The position numbers and the translations under genes are program-made. From the NCBI GenBank assembly GCA_022575985.1, contig JAKSXM010000238.1, positions 12,852,001-12,916,000 on the forward strand: DNA of 64,000 nucleotides. The letters are read 5' to 3'. The DNA comes from Anagrus nilaparvatae (lineage: Eukaryota > Arthropoda > Insecta > Hymenoptera > Mymaridae). Positions 36,742 through 64,000 of the stretch are shown here, piece by piece. Each line of letters starts with the position of its first letter. The first letter of the stretch is position 1. The notes under the pieces were generated by a model. That model did not search any database. It was not told the DNA's origin and saw nothing but the letters and a program-made list of their open reading frames with translations.

Positions 36742-56939
<20,198 letters not shown>

Positions 56940-58023
56940 CTAAAAAAAAAGAAAAATATAAAAAAAAAAATTAATTACATCTCATTTTATTTTTTGCTCT
57001 ATATTTTCCAACAAGATTAATATTTATTCCAATACAATAATTACTATTACTTTATAGAGCTTTTATAGATGAAAAAAAGGGTAATAAGCTTTTTTTTATG
57101 TGTGTGCAACTGTGTACGTGTGCTATAGTTAAAGCTTACTGTATATGGCTTTTTTTTCTTTTTCATTTATTTTCACGTTTAATAGTTGCGTGTTTATTGA
57201 TTATATATATTTTCATCAAAGAAAACTTGGAAAATTCAATTAGTTATATAAGTTTCTATTTAATATTTTGCTGTGTGTGTGTGTAAGAAAATTACACCTA
57301 TCAGTTTATATATGGGTTTTTCTTTATCGAGTTAAATTTATACCCTTGCTTTTAGTTGGTGACTCCCCAGGTGCATTCCCAAATTATTCAATATCAGAAA
57401 AATTTAATGGGAAATTATTATGCTTTTCGGACAGTTCCCCATCCTTCCTGAATCTTTCTCACGAAAAAATATTTTTTGGAAATAACTACACTAAAAAATA
57501 AATTCAATTGTCACAAGCTAGTGGCTAGTAGAATTTTTCTCATGGAAGATGTTCATATGATGGGGTATTTGAATAATACCCCCAATTCAGGGTTAAAATT
57601 GGACATTTTTAGGTAAGTGTGGGAGTGAAAAATTGGCCTTTTTTAGGGGGTGGGGTCAAATTAACTTAGAATATTATTATTTTCTGAGGAATTCTCACGT
57701 AATTTATTTTCCATCGGACGTTCATTAGGAGCACCCGAAGAGGGAAACGTCCCAGAGGATAAATATACCAAGGGGGGTACAGGCTAGTCAGCATTTTCAC
57801 AACTCGAACCCAGGAAAGAATTTTCCAGACACAACTAATAAGTAGTTTAACATATAATACATAATGTAATTATTTAAAAATAACAATAATAATAATAATA
57901 GCTAGTACTAAAAGGAAAATTTTATTGTGAAAAATTCTTCTTATTTATCAAAGCAAAATGTTTTTATATATACCTTTACTTTCCTTTTTTTTTATAATTT
58001 AAGTTTATTTTTCATTATAACTA

Positions 58024-58055
<32 letters not shown>

Positions 58056-61000
58056 GCTATTTTTCTTTTAATAATAAAAAAAAATTTTCTTTTATATATA
58101 TAGAAAATTTTCTTTTTTATTGTCCTTTAATATTATTGATTTTTTTATTTAAAAAAAGAAAAAACTTTTTTTTTTCTTTCTTTTATATAGTATGTACTTA
58201 TTTGAAAAAAAAAGTAATTTAAAAATAAAATAAAAAATAAAGGGAAAAATTGTTAAATAATTTTATTTAGCAACAAAAAAGTCATTAATTTTTAAGTATA
58301 AACAGAGAATGTAATTAGTTTATAGTAGTAATATTTAATTTTTTAAATGAAAATTATTTTCTTTTTTTAATAGAGCAACATCTTGAAGCTTTATTTTTTA
58401 TTGTAAATTAAATTTTTTTATGTTCGAGTTTGTAATTTCTTTTTGATATATGACTGGAGTTTTTTTTTATATTAGATTTGTAGCAAAGGTATGTTTGATG
58501 GTAGGTTTTCTAGGACAGATATTTTTTTTGCTCATAGGAGGGCATCGGACTTTGGGTCTTTAAATTGCCTTGGGGTTTTAGGGTAGGGTAATATTGATCA
58601 AATATTTCTTATACTTTTAGGTCAGCTAAATGGGCCACTTGAACCTGGAAGAATGATTCCTATTGGTCTCAATTTTTTCATTCAGGGGCCTTTTTTCAAG
58701 TCTCATACTACATTCAGTTACATCTTCTTCAAAGTCAATAAATTGTTGAAAGTGACCTATTTTTAAATTTCTGTCACAATCGCAATTTTTTAAAATTTCC
58801 CTTCGAATTTCCAAATATTTTTTTCTCACGTGTTTACTTTCAACTGTTTAGGGTCATTTTAATTACAAATTACATTTTAGTCCCAAAAATCCCAAAATCT
58901 TAATTTTCAATAAAAAAAAAAGATTATAAAATGTAGGTTAACCATAATTATAATTCTATAAATCTATGGTTAATATTGTGCAGTGAGATGCAAGTGAGAT
59001 GAAGACTTATATAGAATAAATTGAAACGATAGTAGAGATTATGGTAATTCAGTTAAGTTATTTATATTATAGATAGATAAAGCCTGATTCGAATCTATTT
59101 TAGTATTAATTTACACAGTATAGAATATTAATTACCTATAGATTATTATTATCTTGTAATTAACACGTTTGATAATAATTTTAAAATTAACTAGAGCAAA
59201 AAAAAAAAATATTAATTTGTACTTGAAAAAAAAAAATTTTTTTTATAGAATAAAATCTTGTAAAATTGGCAAAATTCGTGTAAAAAATGTTTTTCAAACA
59301 CAAGTTTTGTCATTAAATATACGAGGTGAAGCGTATCATCGTTAGACACACACACACGTAAGAGCTGAAGAACAAATAAATAATTATAATAACTTGGACA
59401 TTTCATCTCTAGCAGACTTATTTAAATAAAAAAAAGCACGTGTGATTATTATATATATCTCGTCGGAGCAGACAGACGCGACGTTATAAAAAAATTAAAT
59501 ATTTTATTTGCCAAATAAAAAAAATCTCATTTTTATAATAAATAAAATTTTTTATTTGACTAATTCGATATATCGATTTATATATAAAAATTTATTGTAT
59601 AAATTTTGTTATCAGTTTCGAAGAAAATCGATCTGATTATTATACGTCATAAATACAATTGGTTTCGTTATATTGGAAATCGAAGTAAAAAGTCAATATT
59701 GCATTTAAGAATTGACAAGAAAATTTGATATTAAATTTTTTTTTTACAATCATGTCAATTTATCAACAAAAAATATTTTTTTAATTAAAAATCTAGTTTT
59801 TGCATATTTTATGTTTTTTTAGAAAGAAGATAAAATAATCAAATATTAAAATCTGTATTAATTAAAATTATTTGATAATAAAAGCACTCGTTTTTATCAT
59901 GAAAAAAAAAACAGGATAAATCCTTTTAAGGTTAATATAAAATTTTTTTAAATATTTAATTAATTAAAAATAGTTTTTATCAAAAATGTCAATTTTAATA
60001 CTGTTTGAAATTATTTTGTATTGTCACGTAGTTTTTTTACATCATTTTTTTAAGTTGTTTAACTGTTTAGTTACATAATTTTTATATATAAGTCTTTGTT
60101 TTGACGAATTTATCTAATTCGAGCTCTTATTTCATATTTTTTGAGATTATTTTTTTTTTAATTTCGTTAGTTTACTGAAAATTCAAAAATTAACCTATAA
60201 AAGCTAAAGAATTTTATCTCAAAAGACTAAATAGTCTTTCAAAATTTAGCTTTTCCACCAATTTGAAAATTTTACCCTTTTTACAGGTTTTTTTGTTATG
60301 TTGATTTTTATATTTAGTAAGTTTAATAACCCTTGGGTATATAAAAACTTATTTTAAGTACAAAATTAATATTCATTTTCTGAAGGGTTGTGTTAAAATT
60401 AACTATTTCATAAACCTAAAACAGTTGCCAGATGAGTACCAGCAACGCTTTATTACTTTAGATAATTAAAATCGACATCTCAAAACTAGAGCTACAAATA
60501 TTGACATACATATAAATAATAATAATAAAAGCACGTAATAATAAAAAATATCGTTAATTGAAAGATATAAATATATATGAGAAAAAGATTGATTACATAG
60601 TATGTTATGCACATTATTTGCTCTATTTAAAATGATTTAAAAACTCGATTGATTTAAATCTATACATTTTATATGCAAGTAATAAAATTCTTGGTAATAA
60701 AAAGCTCTTTTCAATGTACATTAATGTTAAATGCATATAAGAATTTCAAATGGAGTTTAATAGGTCTGCCTGCTTTTGGTTACTTGGATTTTGAAGGTTT
60801 CGTCCATTTTCCAAAGGACAGTTTTCAGTAATTAATAATATTTTGTCCAAAATAAACAAAAAATTTCGAAAAATATTATTGATTTAGCTAAATTTTGCAA
60901 GTATCAAGTTTTCGGTACCATTGAGCATGATACTGATATTAAATTTTTAAAATTCAAAATGATGATTTCAAATTGACGAGTTTCTAAACCCAAAATTGGT

Positions 61001-64000
61001 AACTTAGGTTATTTTAAGCAGTTTTTGAGGTCATTCTGAGTTCATGAAATGAAATTTTTTGAATATATTAGTAATAATGCTTGAAGTAACTTAAATTAAT
61101 GATTATGTGATTCAAAATTTAGAGTCCACCAGTTTAAATTTCAAGAATCTGATCGTCTTAACCTCAAAAATCTAAAAGTTGTACCAAATTTGTCTGAATG
61201 AGCAATATTTTTTAATAATTAACAATTCTGTGCACATATTTTATTTATTTTGGGTTACATAGATATAAAATTACTAAACCACCACGAATTGATGAAACCT
61301 TCAAAAAATTGTTTTTAGTCACCAAAAATACGTATGACCCAATGAGGCCCCTTCACTATTTAAACATTTGAACACATTTAAGATTGCTACAGTGCCTTGA
61401 CTAATAATACAAATTAACAAGTATAATAATAATTGTTATACATAAAAAAATAAATTATTTATCAAAAATAAAAAAAAATAAAAAATAAAAAAATTTTTTT
61501 TGACGTCAGTATATTATAATAAATTATTAAATATTGACGTATGTATGAGTGAATAAACTAATAATAAATTATTTTATGCATTTATATATATACATAATAA
61601 TAATAATTATGACGTGAATTATCTAATTAACTTTTTTTCTCAGCCTAGAGGGCATAGAGAATATCGAATATTTTGTAATCCTATTATTTGATATTTAAAA
61701 AAATGGTATTTATGGAGGTAAAAAAATGTATATTTATTTTTTAAAAAAAAGCGGCCCTTCTGATAAGTTATAAACGTGTATTATGTAATATAAATCGGAT
61801 TATAATGTACATGTTGCATGAAAATAACTATAATAATAAATTGAATGGTATATCATGTTGAGGAGAGGATATAAAATATAATCAGTGTTATATATGCTAT
61901 TTATTTTGTAAAAAGACAAAAAAAGCAATTTTTTAGTCATTTTCGATTTAAAATGTTAAAATATATTTTCTCTAATACTCGAAATTGTAACGACGATTAA
62001 AGAGTTAAAAGAAACAGGGCTAACCTGATACAAAACACTTGTAATTACTTGAATGGAGACATTCAATAAACTCAATCTCAATAACCACAAACACTTTTAA
62101 GTCAAAGTCAAGGTCAAAACTCCGGAAATATTAATAATGACACCACCAAAAACAATTTCTAAAAATTCCAGAACAAATTATACGATTTGTACTGGGCGTT
62201 TAGAAACCTACCTTAAATTCTCTAGTTTGACTTAAAAACTACTTGTTCAATTAAATTTCAATCATTGCAAACGTTACCAATAAAATAACGATTTATCATT
62301 GTGTACTATTTTTTAAAATATACGTAAGGTTAAAACTCTTTTGTTTATTATTCCTAATTAATTATTAAAAAAATAAAGGTATAACTTATAATTTTTTTTT
62401 TTCTAAATAACAAACACAGTTCGTTACGTTCTGCTAATTTTTTTAATCTTTATTGTTTATTTATTTTTTCAATGTTTTTTACTTACACATTTTTTTTTTA
62501 ATTACATAAATAGACATTTTTTTTGTTATTTGTAGGTAGGTTAACATTTTTTTACGTAATTAATCATTTTTATAGGGCACTTAAAAAGTCATAATTTTTC
62601 AATTTGAGTTTCAGTGAATTTGTTCGAATACACTTTTTTTAGTTATTGATCGAAAATTTTCAATATTTCATACACATTTATCTCCGGAGATTTGTTTTAT
62701 TAACAAAAATTAAAAATCGTTTTTTTTCCCTCGTATTTATCCGATTACTCTGCTATTGATTAAAAAATATGTACGTGTGTGTATAAAAAACAATTAAATA
62801 GTGAAATGAGAAAAAAATATTAAAAAATTTAATTCAACTTTGAATAATTAGTTAAAAAAATTGAAAATAAAAATTGATTTTAATGAAATGTAAATTTTCG
62901 AATGACCGAATCTTTTAAATTTCTCACATTCTATTAAACTTTGTGCCTTAATTATTTCCAATTACTTCTTCCATACACGTGAGATAAAATAATTTTTTAT
63001 TTATGAATTTAAAAGCTTAATTAAAATTAATATTTTTTTTATTGTAAAAATTTTTTTATTGCAAGTTTTGTACTTTTTTTTAAAACTTTTTTAACGATCC
63101 AACTTTTTCCAGTAATTTATCTGTATACTAAAATTTAGACGTTTTTAATGAAATAAAAAAACTCACTGGGGTTTAATCTAGTTCCCAGTGGAAAATAAAG
63201 GTTGGACTTGTGTAATTTATCACTTTAAAAATGGTTTGGTAAGTAAGGAGTTTAGGACACAGATGCAAAGTGCATGGTCTATTAAGCTAAGTGCATATCA
63301 GGATGGACCTTTGACTGTCGTTTTTGTAATAATCATTTTTAATAATATTTTTCTACCATTTATTCTCTAGAGCCCACGTTTCTCTACAAGCCAAATAATT
63401 TTGATAATTAAAGTAAACAAAACATGCATTAATTTCTATTGAACCTTTCTACTATTCATTCAAATGTAATTAAAGCCTTTGAGTTCCACCAACCTATTAA
63501 ACTTAAACAATCACTGACTATTTCAAAAAGCCCTTGATATTCCATTAAGGAAATGAATAATATTAATTAGGAAAAATTGGGAAAAATTTTATATTTAAAA
63601 TAATAAATCAGTCTATGTCTATGAAAATACATATTTTTGATTAATTCTATTGAATAAAAGGTAAGTTTTTAATTACTTTGTCAAATATCAAGTTTTATAA
63701 TCAGAAAATTTGATCATATCACTGCAAACACAAAAGGAAGCATATACAGAGAACCAATGGCCTCCAGGCTTGGAAGGACGGTTATAGAAATACGATAATT
63801 TATATGTGAGAGCATTTTTTTTGCTCATTCGTGTTTTTAAAAATATTTTTATAAAAAATATTTTTAGTACTGGAACTGTGGCATCGTCTTTAAAATTTAC
63901 TTTTTATTGGTTAACAACACTGTAAAAAGTAACTTTCTTATATTAACAAAAAAATTAGAACATTTTCGAAAAATTGGTAAATTTTCAAAAAAATTTGTAA
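56940..64000 (-). other. Next upstream G-alpha-s intron, continuing past the right edge
   Basis: A TAG acceptor at 56940-56941 opens it, and no upstream exon of G-alpha-s is found to 64000. It contains higher-GC blocks at about 57530-57850 and 58620-58830, an ATT microsatellite at 58024-58055, and a candidate inverted-repeat element at 60789-61306. Open frames at 58626-58829 (-) and 63188-63370 (+) match nothing I recognise. Confidence 0.6.
60789..61306. mobile_element. Possible short inverted-repeat element
   Basis: TTTTGAAGGTTTCGTC at 60789-60804 and GATGAAACCTTCAAAA at 61291-61306 are inverted copies with one mismatch, bounding about 518 bp without coding capacity. A MITE-like insertion is possible; chance pairing is the alternative. 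Confidence 0.3.

Noticed and set aside
57790..57830. CTGGGTTCGAG on the minus strand resembling a tRNA T-arm
   Set aside because: No acceptor, D or anticodon stems of the right spacing could be drawn around it.
58626..58829. 67-codon minus-strand frame considered as a missing G-alpha-s exon
   Set aside because: It contains none of the expected N-terminal or helical-domain G-alpha-s motifs and lacks suitable splice sites.

Overview
The window is a piece of a nuclear insect (arthropod) genome. Intergenic and intronic DNA is very AT-rich and full of homopolymer runs and AT microsatellites. Genes have short GT-AG introns, often about 60-150 bp. The proteins are typical of insects: Nopp140 with an RGG exon, a Spaetzle-type ligand, a bubblegum-type acyl-CoA synthetase, and a fly-like G-alpha-s. 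The very low GC would fit an AT-rich parasitoid wasp, but the order is not proven by what I can read. All exon models below were made by hand from GT-AG signals, reading-frame continuity and remembered family motifs. There is no transcript evidence behind them.

Layout, left to right. 1-2818 (-): 5' part of SRRM1 (PWI domain then RS-rich tail), running off the left edge. 2955-3202 (+): a possible tiny two-exon gene head-to-head with it. 5582-10309 (-): a secreted Spaetzle-like cystine-knot ligand, with its signal-peptide exon split off by a 3.4 kb intron. 11455-14929 (-): Nopp140/NOLC1 with two alternative 3' terminal coding exons (RGG or SRP40 type). 16542-17483 (-): an intronless Lifeguard/TMBIM gene, divergent from endosulfine (18946-19498, +). 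21379-24989 (-): an ACSBG-type very-long-chain acyl-CoA synthetase, probably with two first exons. 28528-28716 (+): an unrecognised 62-aa protein. 29038-29700 (+): Tipin, with an E2F-like site about 80 bp upstream. 29824-30134 (-): LSm6, sharing a short bidirectional promoter with DDX1 (30639-33866, +). 36742 to beyond the right edge (-): G-alpha-s, whose 5' exons lie outside the window.

The left 37 kb is compact and mostly housekeeping: RNA processing and nucleolar factors (SRRM1, Nopp140, LSm6, DDX1), cell-cycle and replication factors (endosulfine, Tipin), and lipid and stress genes. The right 25 kb is almost entirely G-alpha-s intron: one of about 18.2 kb and another of more than 7 kb. 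The visible repeats concentrate there. They are a nearly perfect 1.4 kb inverted repeat (649-bp arms), a decayed Ty3/gypsy reverse transcriptase, a 312-bp tandem array with a 624-bp higher-order period, and several short inverted-repeat elements.

The most notable observations are the intronic foldback element, which would form a long hairpin RNA if transcribed with G-alpha-s; the retained dual C-termini of Nopp140; the two possible N-termini of the acyl-CoA synthetase; and the possible uncharacterised micro-gene divergent from SRRM1. I saw no CRISPR array, rRNA gene or convincing tRNA gene.
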